A stretch of DNA of 5,184 nt from an uncultured Lachnospiraceae bacterium (GTDB lineage Bacteria > Bacillota_A > Clostridia > Lachnospirales > Lachnospiraceae), in NCBI GenBank assembly GCA_902767195.1, contig CACXGS010000243.1, positions 1 through 5,184 on the forward strand, written 5' to 3'. This document shows, one piece after another, positions 1 through 5,153 of the stretch. The position numbers were made by a program, and so were the translations under genes. The notes beneath the pieces were generated by a model. The model worked only from the letters and a program-made list of their open reading frames with translations. It was not told the DNA's origin and searched no databases. Positions within the stretch are counted from its first letter, which is position 1; every line of letters starts with the position of its first letter.

Positions 1-316
1 TTATATCAAAGAGGGAGACCTTCTGGTGCTGGGGCCCTTCCAGGGGAAAATCGCCTGTGTGGAAATCCCCATAGGAAGAGGAGTATGCGGGACAGCAGCC
101 CAGGATCATACCACACAGCTGGTCCCGGATGTTCACTGCTTTGAAGGACATATTGCCTGCGACAGCGCATCCCAGTCCGAGATTGTGGTCCCTGTTCACC
201 GGGGTGGGGAACTATTCGGTGTACTGGATATTGACAGCCCGGTAAAAGGGCGATTTACAGAAGACGACAGAGCCGGCCTGGAGAGGCTGGTTGCTGTTCT
301 GGAGAAGTATTTATGA
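1..316 (+). CDS. msrC: Free methionine-(R)-sulfoxide reductase (GAF-domain fRMsr), 3' part only
   Basis: The frame is open from base 2 and the true start lies upstream of the window; the visible part encodes 104 residues. The enzyme reduces free L-methionine-(R)-sulfoxide to methionine in the cytosol, using a thiol relay recycled by thioredoxin. The fragment is closely similar to Escherichia coli YebR/MsrC as I remember it: LVLGPFQGKIACV, then GRGVCGTA, GHIACDSAS, SEIVVP, GVLDIDSP and GRFTEDD. Three cysteines, at fragment residues 19, 29 and 53, have the spacing (10, then 24) of E. coli Cys84, Cys94 and Cys118, which form the catalytic and resolving set, so the active site looks intact. An extra cysteine lies at residue 46. 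E. coli fRMsr is about 165 residues, so roughly 60 N-terminal residues are missing because of the window edge, not decay. An internal GTG at 26 is not the start, since homology continues before it. The stop overlaps the next gene. Confidence 0.95.
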   Translation, partial: YIKEGDLLVLGPFQGKIACVEIPIGRGVCGTAAQDHTTQLVPDVHCFEGHIACDSASQSEIVVPVHRGGELFGVLDIDSPVKGRFTEDDRAGLERLVAVLEKYL

Positions 317-1065
317 GAATCATCATTTCCCCCGCCAAGAAAATGAAGGTAGATACGGATACTTTTGTCTGCCATGGCCTGCCCCCTTTCATGGATAAAA
401 CGAAAATTCTGATGGACTGGATCCGCAGCCTGACTTATGAGGAACAAAAAACTCTGTGGGGCTGCAGCGACAGTATCGCCCGGCAGAACGCCGAACGATT
501 TGCCCATATGGATCTTCACAGGAATCTGACACCGGCCCTCCTGGCTTACGAGGGAATCCAGTATACCTACATGGCACCGGCCGTCTTCGAGGACGGTGAA
601 TTTGACTATGTCCAGGAACATCTTCGGATCCTGTCCGGCTTCTATGGGGTGGTAAAACCCCTGGACGGTGTCGTGCCTTACCGGCTGGAAATGCAGGCGA
701 AAGCAGCCGTCGACGGACACAGAAATCTCTACAGTTTCTGGGGGGATGAACTTTACCGGGAGGTTATGGACGACAGCCGCCTGCTGATCAACCTGGCTTC
801 CAAAGAATACTCCAAATGCATTGAAAAGTATCTGAAGCCGGAAGACCGCTATATTACCTGCGTATTCGGTGAGCTGGAAGAGGGGAAGAAAGGAACAAGA
901 GTCGTGCAAAAGGGCGTCTACGCTAAGATGGCCCGGGGCCAAATGGTCCGTTTTATGGCAGGGATCCACGCAGAGAAACCGGAGCAGATGAAAGCCTTTC
1001 ACTGGGGAGGTTACTGCTATGATGAAGAGCGGTCCACAGACACGGAATATATCTTTATCAAATAA
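313..1065 (+). CDS. yaaA: YaaA family peroxide stress protein (DUF328/UPF0246)
   Basis: The product is a 250-residue cytosolic protein, close to the usual family length of about 255. Family signatures are the N-terminal IISPAKKM (residues 4-11), HLRILSGFYGVVKPLDGVVPYRLEM (103-127), FWGDELY (142-148), INLASKEYSK (159-168) and YAKMARGQMVRFM (203-215), all matching remembered E. coli YaaA. In E. coli, YaaA is induced by hydrogen peroxide through OxyR and limits damage by lowering free intracellular iron; related structures suggest DNA binding. Whether this protein has the same role is inference. The ATG at 313 overlaps the TGA of the preceding methionine sulfoxide reductase gene (ATGA), with GGAGAAG at 301-307 as ribosome binding site, so the two are probably translationally coupled. 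Pairing with an enzyme that repairs oxidised methionine fits an oxidative-stress role. The stop codon lies inside a 12-bp tandem duplication described separately. Confidence 0.93.
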   Translation: MRIIISPAKKMKVDTDTFVCHGLPPFMDKTKILMDWIRSLTYEEQKTLWGCSDSIARQNAERFAHMDLHRNLTPALLAYEGIQYTYMAPAVFEDGEFDYVQEHLRILSGFYGVVKPLDGVVPYRLEMQAKAAVDGHRNLYSFWGDELYREVMDDSRLLINLASKEYSKCIEKYLKPEDRYITCVFGELEEGKKGTRVVQKGVYAKMARGQMVRFMAGIHAEKPEQMKAFHWGGYCYDEERSTDTEYIFIK

Positions 1066-1083
1066 GGTGCCAAATAAGGTGCC
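1059..1083 (+). repeat. 12-bp tandem duplication spanning the yaaA stop codon
   Basis: CAAATAAGGTGCC occurs at 1059-1071 and again at 1071-1083, a perfect period-12 repeat. The first copy contains the yaaA stop codon TAA (1063-1065). The second copy repeats it just downstream in the same frame (1075-1077) and runs straight into the left arm of the inverted repeat. The duplication could be replication slippage at the edge of the palindrome or a scar of its insertion; the sequence does not decide between them. Confidence 0.85.
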
Positions 1084-1139
1084 TGTCACCCTTACAGAAA
1101 TCTTACGGCCGTAAGGATGTTGTAAGGGTGACAGGCACC
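1078..1139. repeat. Nested palindrome: 19-bp perfect inverted repeat, REP/MITE-like
   Basis: The left arm GGTGCCTGTCACCCTTACA (1078-1096) is the exact reverse complement of the right arm at 1121-1139. Between them sits a second perfect palindrome, CTTACGGCCGTAAG (1102-1115). Transcribed, the 62 bases would fold into a long cruciform or hairpin. No T-run follows, so it does not look like a standard intrinsic terminator, though it could slow transcription or protect mRNA ends. From memory, termini with GGTGCCTGTCACC are widespread in Firmicute genomes as dispersed repeats, some flanking IS200-like (Y1, REP-associated) transposases; I could not verify this here. The likeliest reading is a non-autonomous repeat that inserted between yaaA and the alkylation repair gene. 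It fills most of the 97-base gap and ends 9 bases before the next ribosome binding site. Confidence 0.75.
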
Positions 1140-1162
1140 CCCTTCAGAAAGGAGCAGCCAAC

Positions 1163-1855
1163 ATGCTTACAGATGACATCAGAAAGTACCTGTTTGAACA
1201 GCAGGATATCAAATACAGAGATTTCCAGATGAAGCTTATTCCCACAGTGGATCCGGATACTGCCATCGGCGTGAGAACACCGGTCCTCAGAAAATACGCC
1301 AGGCAATTAGTGAAGGAACCGGACATTTCAGAATTTTTAAATGACCTGCCCCACCGGTATTTTGACGAGAATCAGCTGCATGCTTTTGTGGTGTCGTCGA
1401 TGAAAGACTACGACCGGTGCATGGTGGAACTGGAACGTTTTCTTCCCTATGTTGATAACTGGGCCACCTGCGATCAGATGTCGCCGAAAATCTTTAAGAA
1501 ACACCGGGCCAAATTGGCGGAGAAGATTAAGGAATGGATCGGCTCTGAGGAGACTTATACGGTCCGATTCGGTGTGGGAATGCTGATGGAACATTTTCTG
1601 GATGAGGATTTTGATCCGGCCTTCCCGGAAATGGTGGCCCGGATCCGGTCGGAAGAATACTATGTCAATATGATGATCGCCTGGTATTTTGCCACTGCCC
1701 TGGCCAAGCAGTATGAGGCTGTTCTGCCTTATATAGAAGAAAAAAGACTGGATGAGTGGTGTCACAACATGACCATCCGGAAATGTGTGGAGAGCAATCG
1801 GATCTCGAAAGAACAGAAAGATTATCTGAAAACATTTCGGATTAAGAAAAGATAA
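1163..1855 (+). CDS. AlkD-like DNA alkylation repair protein (HEAT-like DNA glycosylase family)
   Basis: The product has 230 residues, the usual size for the DNA_alkylation family (Bacillus cereus AlkD is about 237). These are all-helical HEAT-like repeat proteins; AlkD removes positively charged N3- and N7-alkylated purines without flipping the base. The residues used by AlkD (Trp109, Asp113, Arg148, Trp187) appear to have counterparts here: Trp100 and Asp104 in VDNWATCDQM, Arg135 in TYTVRFGVGMLMEHF, and Trp174 in NMMIAWYFATAL, in the same order and at closely similar spacing. N-terminal motifs GVRTPVLRKYA (36-46) and HRYFDENQLHAFV (64-76) also fit. It is most likely an active glycosylase, although this subfamily may differ in substrate. 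The start is supported by AAAGGAG at 1148-1154, eight bases before the ATG. The polymerase gene follows after 17 bases, so joint transcription with it is likely. Upstream the gene is separated from yaaA by the inverted repeat. Confidence 0.9.
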   Translation: MLTDDIRKYLFEQQDIKYRDFQMKLIPTVDPDTAIGVRTPVLRKYARQLVKEPDISEFLNDLPHRYFDENQLHAFVVSSMKDYDRCMVELERFLPYVDNWATCDQMSPKIFKKHRAKLAEKIKEWIGSEETYTVRFGVGMLMEHFLDEDFDPAFPEMVARIRSEEYYVNMMIAWYFATALAKQYEAVLPYIEEKRLDEWCHNMTIRKCVESNRISKEQKDYLKTFRIKKR

Positions 1856-1872
1856 AACAGGAGCCATAAACC

Positions 1873-3378
1873 ATGGACAGGACATACATTGCCATTGACC
1901 TGAAAAGTTTTTACGCCTCGGTAGAGTGCCGGGAACTGGGCCGCGATCCCCTGACCACCAACCTGGTGGTGGCGGATCAGTCCAGGACAGACAAGACCAT
2001 CTGTCTTGCCGTTTCCCCCAGTCTGAAGGCCTACGGCATCTCCGGGAGAGCCAGGCTTTTTGCGGTGGTCAGCGCGGTGAAAAAGATCAATCGCGACCGG
2101 CTGCGCCGGGCGCCGGGCAATACATTTACCGGGAAATCGGATTCTGCCCCGGAGCTGGCGGCGGATCCTTCCCTGGAGCTTGACTATATCGTAGCCGTCC
2201 CCCGCATGGGATGGTACATGGACTACAGCACAAGAATCTATAACATTTACCTGAAATATATTGCTCCCGAGGACATTCATGTCTATTCCATCGACGAGGT
2301 CCTGATCGATGCCACCGGCTATCTGAATACCTACCGGGTCAGTGCCCGTCAGCTGGCCATGCGGATGATACGGGATGTGCTGGCGGAGACGGGAATCACC
2401 GCCACCGCCGGAATCGGCAGCAATCTTTACCTGGCTAAGATCGCCATGGATATCGGAGCCAAGCATGTGGAGCCGGACAAAGACGGCGTCCGGATTGCGG
2501 AGCTTGATGAAATGTCTTATCGCAGACAGCTCTGGACTCACCGGCCCCTCACAGATTTCTGGAGGATCGGAAGAGGCTATGCCCGGAAATTAGAAGAGCA
2601 TGGCATCATGACCATGGGAGATGTTGCCCGATGCTCCCTGGAAAATGAGGATCTCCTTTACAAACTGTTCGGGGTCAACGCGGAACTGCTGATCGATCAT
2701 GCCTGGGGCTGGGAACCCTGCACCATGGACCTTGTGAAATCCTATGAGCCCGAGAACAATTCATTTTCTTCGGGGCAGGTGCTGATGAGTCCCTATGACT
2801 GTGAGAAGGCAAGGGTCGTCGTCCACGAGATGGCGGATGCGGCGGCTCTGGACCTGGTGGCCAAAGGTCTGGTCACTGACCAGATTGTGCTGACGGTAGG
2901 CTATGACCGGGTCAATATCGATGACCCGGATCGCAGAAAGAAATATAAGGGTCCGATTAAAAATGACTGGTATGGGAGACCGATTCCCCATCACGCCCAC
3001 GGGACAGCCAATCTTCCCGGTCCCACATCATCCGGGAAGGTAATCTGTGACGCGGTGCTTTCTCTCTATGACCGTATCATTGACCCGGACCTGCTGATCC
3101 GCAGAATAAACATTTCCGTAAATCATGTCCTCCGGGAAGACAGCAAAAAAGCTTCGGAGCCGGTCTACGAGCAGCTTGACCTCTTTACGGACTATACAGC
3201 TCTCCGGGAAAAGAAAAAGAAGGAAAAAGAGGAATCGGAAAAGGAACGAAAACTCCAGGAAGCCATGCTTGCTATAAAAGGAAAGTTCGGAAAAAACGCA
3301 ATCCTGAAGGGGACGAATTTCAAAGAAGGAGCCACCGGCCGGGACAGGAACCGACAGGTAGGCGGGCACAAAGAGTAA
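1873..3378 (+). CDS. Y-family translesion DNA polymerase, UmuC/UvrX type
   Basis: This 501-residue protein is a low-fidelity polymerase of the ImpB/MucB/SamB (UmuC/DinB) superfamily, which copies past DNA lesions. The first metal ligand is Asp9 in AIDLKSFYASVE; Tyr14 sits at the steric-gate position (Asp+5). The catalytic pair Asp141-Glu142 lies in YSIDEVLID (138-146). AGIGSNLYLAKIAMD (179-193) ends the palm, DFWRIGRGYARKLEEHGI (228-245) is the helix-hairpin-helix region, and roughly 290-420 is the little finger. QLDLF (434-438) is a beta-clamp binding motif. A charged Lys/Glu segment (445-462), probably helical, follows, with a conserved-looking tail ending RDRNRQVGGHK, as in Bacillus UvrX/YqjW-like proteins. 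It is longer than UvrX (about 415 residues). All catalytic residues are present, so it should be active. AGGAG at 1859-1863 precedes the ATG by nine bases. The YolD-like gene downstream supports the UvrX/YqjW-type assignment; chromosomal or former mobile-element origin is undecided. Confidence 0.94.
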   Translation: MDRTYIAIDLKSFYASVECRELGRDPLTTNLVVADQSRTDKTICLAVSPSLKAYGISGRARLFAVVSAVKKINRDRLRRAPGNTFTGKSDSAPELAADPSLELDYIVAVPRMGWYMDYSTRIYNIYLKYIAPEDIHVYSIDEVLIDATGYLNTYRVSARQLAMRMIRDVLAETGITATAGIGSNLYLAKIAMDIGAKHVEPDKDGVRIAELDEMSYRRQLWTHRPLTDFWRIGRGYARKLEEHGIMTMGDVARCSLENEDLLYKLFGVNAELLIDHAWGWEPCTMDLVKSYEPENNSFSSGQVLMSPYDCEKARVVVHEMADAAALDLVAKGLVTDQIVLTVGYDRVNIDDPDRRKKYKGPIKNDWYGRPIPHHAHGTANLPGPTSSGKVICDAVLSLYDRIIDPDLLIRRINISVNHVLREDSKKASEPVYEQLDLFTDYTALREKKKKEKEESEKERKLQEAMLAIKGKFGKNAILKGTNFKEGATGRDRNRQVGGHKE

Positions 3379-3395
3379 CAGACACAAAGTAACAG
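3367..3395 (+). repeat. Imperfect short tandem duplication over the polymerase stop codon
   Basis: CACAAAGAGTAACAG (3367-3381) is followed directly by ACACAAAGTAACAG (3382-3395); they differ by a two-base indel and a flanking base. The first copy carries the polymerase stop codon TAA (3376-3378). It lies in the 43-base gap before the YolD-like gene and leaves that gene's ribosome binding site at 3407-3412 untouched. It probably reflects local slippage and has no evident function. Confidence 0.55.
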
Positions 3396-3421
3396 GCAGG
3401 GATGTCAGGAGGATATTTGTC

Positions 3422-3913
3422 ATGAGCATCAATAAAAAGCAGAGTGCAGAAGAACTGTATGGAGACATTATCCATCTTCCCCATGCTGAACCGAAATACC
3501 ATCCCAGGATGGATTTATATAAACGGGCCGCCCAGTTCGCTCCTTTCGCCGCCCTGACCGGTTACGATAAAAAAGTGGAAGAAGCCGCCCGATATGTCGA
3601 CCGCAGAATAGAACTGACGGAAGACGATATCAGGCAGGTAAACGAACAATTGAGAACCCTCAAGGAGAAACTGCAAAAGAAGGCAAGCCGTGGTGAATCC
3701 CAGGATGGGATTAAAATGGAGAGGCGGATACAGCCAACGGTAAGGATTCTGCATTTTAAGGCCGATGAAAAGAAAGAGGGAGGTTCTTATATCAGGACAG
3801 AAGGAGACGTGAAGAAGATGGATGAATTCCGCAAAGAACTGATCCTGTCCGACGGGACCCGAATCGCCTTTGAGAATATCGCCGGTATTGAAATAATGGC
3901 AGAGGGGGAGTGA
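3422..3913 (+). CDS. YolD-like family protein, partner gene of the Y-family polymerase
   Basis: The product has 163 residues, with no signal peptide or membrane segment. The family signature is the central RAAQFAPFAALTGYD (residues 35-49), preceded by YGDIIHLPH (13-21) and HPRMDLYKR (27-35), and followed by ELTEDDIRQVNEQLRTLKEKLQKK (64-87), probably a long helix. The C-terminal part (103-159) looks beta-rich and ends RIAFENIAGIEI, resembling the end of Bacillus YolD/YqjX proteins. In Bacillus, yolD-like genes sit beside uvrX or yqjW, and they have been proposed as functional stand-ins for UmuD; biochemical proof is lacking as far as I know. Here it follows the polymerase by 43 bases, the same association in the opposite gene order. 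AGGAGG at 3407-3412 lies nine bases before the ATG. A role as accessory or regulator of the polymerase is inference from neighbourhood and family. Confidence 0.87.
   Translation: MSINKKQSAEELYGDIIHLPHAEPKYHPRMDLYKRAAQFAPFAALTGYDKKVEEAARYVDRRIELTEDDIRQVNEQLRTLKEKLQKKASRGESQDGIKMERRIQPTVRILHFKADEKKEGGSYIRTEGDVKKMDEFRKELILSDGTRIAFENIAGIEIMAEGE
3902..3910 (+). promoter_or_regulatory. Ribosome binding site deciding the start of the small gene
   Basis: The purine run GAGGGGGAG lies inside the last codons of the YolD-like gene, five bases before the ATG at 3916. An in-frame GTG at 3910 would lie inside this run and have no site of its own, so the ATG at 3916 is preferred. Placement inside the upstream gene implies coupled translation. 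Confidence 0.65.
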
Positions 3914-3915
3914 CG

Positions 3916-4119
3916 ATGAACAGCGACATTTTCAGACAGTGTCTTTCACAATTTGCCAGGAATTTCGCCTACGGAGGCGCCATTCGTCATCTTTACAGGC
4001 TGGGATACAGCACGGAGCGGATTATGAAAGAGTTTGATTATCCATATACAAAAGAAGAACTGGAAAAAATCAGGGAAAGTATGGAAACAGATATATTAGG
4101 GAAGGACAAAGATCAATGA
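3916..4119 (+). CDS. Small conserved-looking protein of unknown function (67 aa), possible HTH-like fold
   Basis: I cannot assign a function. The 67-residue product appears helical and cytosolic: FRQCLSQFARNFAYGGAIRHLYRLGYSTERIMKEFDYPYTKEELEKI covers residues 6 to 52. The stretch GGAIRHLYRLGYSTERIMKEFDYP (20-43) reads like a helix-turn-helix, with a hydrophobic helix, a GYS turn, a second amphipathic helix, and an FDYP end often seen after a recognition-like helix; this was judged by eye only. From memory, similar small proteins with a YGGAIRHL-like motif occur in other Lachnospiraceae near YolD-like genes, but this was not searched. The gene starts three bases after the YolD-like stop, and its TGA overlaps the ATG of the phosphatase gene (ATGA at 4116-4119), so it is translated as part of this operon. 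It might be a regulator of, or a partner for, the polymerase/YolD pair; that is inference. Confidence 0.8.
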   Translation: MNSDIFRQCLSQFARNFAYGGAIRHLYRLGYSTERIMKEFDYPYTKEELEKIRESMETDILGKDKDQ

Positions 4120-4904
4120 AAGACATAGGAATCAAAGCCATATTTTTCGATGTGGACGGGACCCTGGTCTCCCACACCATCAACGACATTCCCGCCGGAA
4201 CCCTGCAGGCTCTGGAACAACTAAGGGAGAAGGGGATTCTGATATTTATCGCCACCGGAAGGCATATCTCGGAACTGGAAAAGATGCCGCTCCACCATGT
4301 TCCTTTCGACGGCTATGTGACCCAGACCGGACAGATTTGTTATGACGGGGACTTTCACCCCATTTACGAAGAGCCATTGAGCAGGAAAGATACCGGGATT
4401 CTGGTTCAGACCTTCCGGGAGAAAAAGGTCCCTATCGCCCTGATTGGTACAACAACTTATTACATTAATTATCTGGATGAGACCGTGAAAGATGTGCTCG
4501 ATTCCATCAACACCCCCTATCCGGATGTCAGAGATTATCAGGGAGAGGATCTTTTTGGAGCCAGTATATTTCCCTATGGAAAGGAAGAGGAGAGTAAAGA
4601 GCTCTTTGATAAGCTGAAAGGATGCAAGGAATCTTCCTGGCATGACAGAGCCTCGGACATTATCCTGAAAGAAGGAGGGAAGGTCAGGGGCATAGAGAAA
4701 GTGATGGAATACTTTGGCCTCGACCGGACCGAGATCATGGCCTTTGGAGACGAGGACAATGATGTGGAAATGATCGGCTTTGCCGGCATCGGTGTCGCCA
4801 TGGGCAACGGGACCGGGGAAGCCAAAGAGGCGGCGGATTACGTGACCGCTTCCGTGGATGAGGATGGGGTTCGAAAAGCATTGCAGCACTTCGGAATCCT
4901 CTAA
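4116..4904 (+). CDS. Cof-type HAD-superfamily phosphatase
   Basis: The 262-residue cytosolic protein belongs to the HAD superfamily, class with a C2 cap (Cof/YidA-like, typically 260-290 residues). Motif I is FFDVDGTLV with nucleophile Asp12 and acid/base Asp14. Motif II is IATGRH with Thr47. The motif III lysine is probably Lys189 in KEGGKVRGIEKVMEYFGL. Motif IV is AFGDEDNDVEMI with Asp212 and Asp216, followed by GIGVAMGNGTGEAKEAADYVT (224-244), typical of this class. Residues of roughly 80-185 form the cap that selects substrate. Such enzymes dephosphorylate sugar phosphates, nucleotides, flavin or pyridoxal phosphates; the substrate here cannot be told. The ATG overlaps the small gene's stop, with AAGGA at 4102-4106 as ribosome binding site. 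No functional link to the repair genes is evident beyond co-transcription; it may be a general housekeeping or detoxifying phosphatase. Confidence 0.93.
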   Translation: MKDIGIKAIFFDVDGTLVSHTINDIPAGTLQALEQLREKGILIFIATGRHISELEKMPLHHVPFDGYVTQTGQICYDGDFHPIYEEPLSRKDTGILVQTFREKKVPIALIGTTTYYINYLDETVKDVLDSINTPYPDVRDYQGEDLFGASIFPYGKEEESKELFDKLKGCKESSWHDRASDIILKEGGKVRGIEKVMEYFGLDRTEIMAFGDEDNDVEMIGFAGIGVAMGNGTGEAKEAADYVTASVDEDGVRKALQHFGIL

Positions 4905-5021
4905 TGCCTCTCCAGCTGCGGATTTGCAGGACTGAAGCGCGTCCCTGAAGACCCCTATCTACAGACAACCGGTTCCGACGCAGAGGCGTTGCCCACTCCC
5001 GGTAAGCTATCTGCCTGTTCC

Positions 5022-5077
5022 GACTAAGGCGGCTGAGGTATTCACGAACGATTTGTTCTTACCTCAGCCGCCAAGTC
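5022..5077. other. Strong hairpin with 13-bp perfect stem, possible terminator without T-run
   Basis: GGCGGCTGAGGTA (5028-5040) is the perfect reverse complement of 5060-5072. GACT (5022-5025) also pairs with AGTC (5074-5077) across a small internal loop, and GAAC (5046-5049) pairs with GTTC (5055-5058) at the tip around GATTT. The stem is GC-rich and would be stable in RNA from either strand. AAGTCTCC follows on the + strand and TTAGTCGG on the other; neither is a T-run, so intrinsic termination is doubtful. It lies inside the long-range helix and probably forms one arm of the larger structured element. Confidence 0.75.
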
Positions 5078-5084
5078 TCCACGG

Positions 5085-5102
5085 CAGAGGATTTTACCTC
5101 TG
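5085..5102. other. Small hairpin CAGAGG/CCTCTG inside the structured element
   Basis: CAGAGG (5085-5090) and CCTCTG (5097-5102) form a six-base-pair stem with the loop ATTTTA. The same arm could instead pair with CCTCTGC at 5114-5120, and GGCAGA (5083-5088) could pair with TCTGCC (5010-5015), so this hairpin competes with alternatives. Confidence 0.5.
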
Positions 5103-5133
5103 TTCCTGCAAAGCCTCTGCTTACGGAATCCGG

Positions 5134-5153
5134 TTGCCGCCGATCGGGGGCAA
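5134..5153. other. Hairpin TTGCC/GGCAA with GATC loop
   Basis: TTGCC (5134-5138) pairs with GGCAA (5149-5153). Inside it, after a G/G mismatch, CC (5140-5141) pairs with GG (5146-5147) around GATC. It overlaps the last three bases of the long-range helix (5134-5136), so either the two share that boundary or they compete. Confidence 0.4.

Larger units (their letters stand above)
4966..5136. ncRNA. Candidate structured RNA: long-range interrupted helix closing a multi-branch element
   Basis: Three successive segments pair in register. CAACCGGTTCCG (4966-4977) pairs with CGGAATCCGGTTG (5124-5136), with one bulged T at 5129. GCAGAGGC (4980-4987) pairs with GCCTCTGC (5113-5120). TTGC (4989-4992) pairs with GCAA (5108-5111) across a single G/A mismatch (4988, 5112). 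This gives 24 base pairs broken only by a 2x3 internal loop, the mismatch and the bulge. The helix encloses the hairpins at 5022-5077 and 5085-5102, making a branched fold like those of structured bacterial RNAs. The strand cannot be fixed; the mismatch is G/A if read on the + strand and C/U on the other, which slightly favours +. I do not recognise it as tmRNA, RNase P RNA, SRP RNA, 6S RNA or a known riboswitch. It could instead act as DNA, for example as a repeat element with secondary structure. Confidence 0.5.

Noticed and set aside
196..1089. A 297-codon open frame on the minus strand opposite the methionine sulfoxide reductase and yaaA
   Set aside because: It lies antisense to two genes with clear family motifs and has no recognisable domain.
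1078..1139. The inverted repeat as an intrinsic terminator of yaaA
   Set aside because: No T-run follows either arm, and the two-palindrome architecture and terminal motif fit a dispersed repeat better; a weak effect on transcription is still possible.
1822..2541. A 239-codon open frame on the minus strand opposite the polymerase
   Set aside because: It is antisense to the catalytic domain of a well-supported polymerase gene, and its composition is that of a reverse-strand shadow.
4221..4889. A 222-codon open frame on the minus strand opposite the phosphatase
   Set aside because: It overlaps the full set of HAD motifs on the + strand and shows no domain of its own.
4904..4948. ATG overlapping the phosphatase stop (TAATG) opening a 14-codon frame
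   Set aside because: It is too short, has no recognisable content, and has no clear ribosome binding site at the right distance.
4905..5027. About 40 open codons in frame with the phosphatase gene after its TAA, ending at 5025-5027
   Set aside because: The phosphatase already has full family length and a normal C-terminus. The extension has no start codon or ribosome binding site of its own and lies over the paired arms of the structured element.
5045..5059. CGAAC-GATTT-GTTC resembling a Bacillus-type LexA (SOS) box
   Set aside because: The spacer is five bases rather than four, and the motif forms the tip of the strong hairpin at 5022-5077. It is better explained as stem-loop sequence, and no gene start follows within the window.
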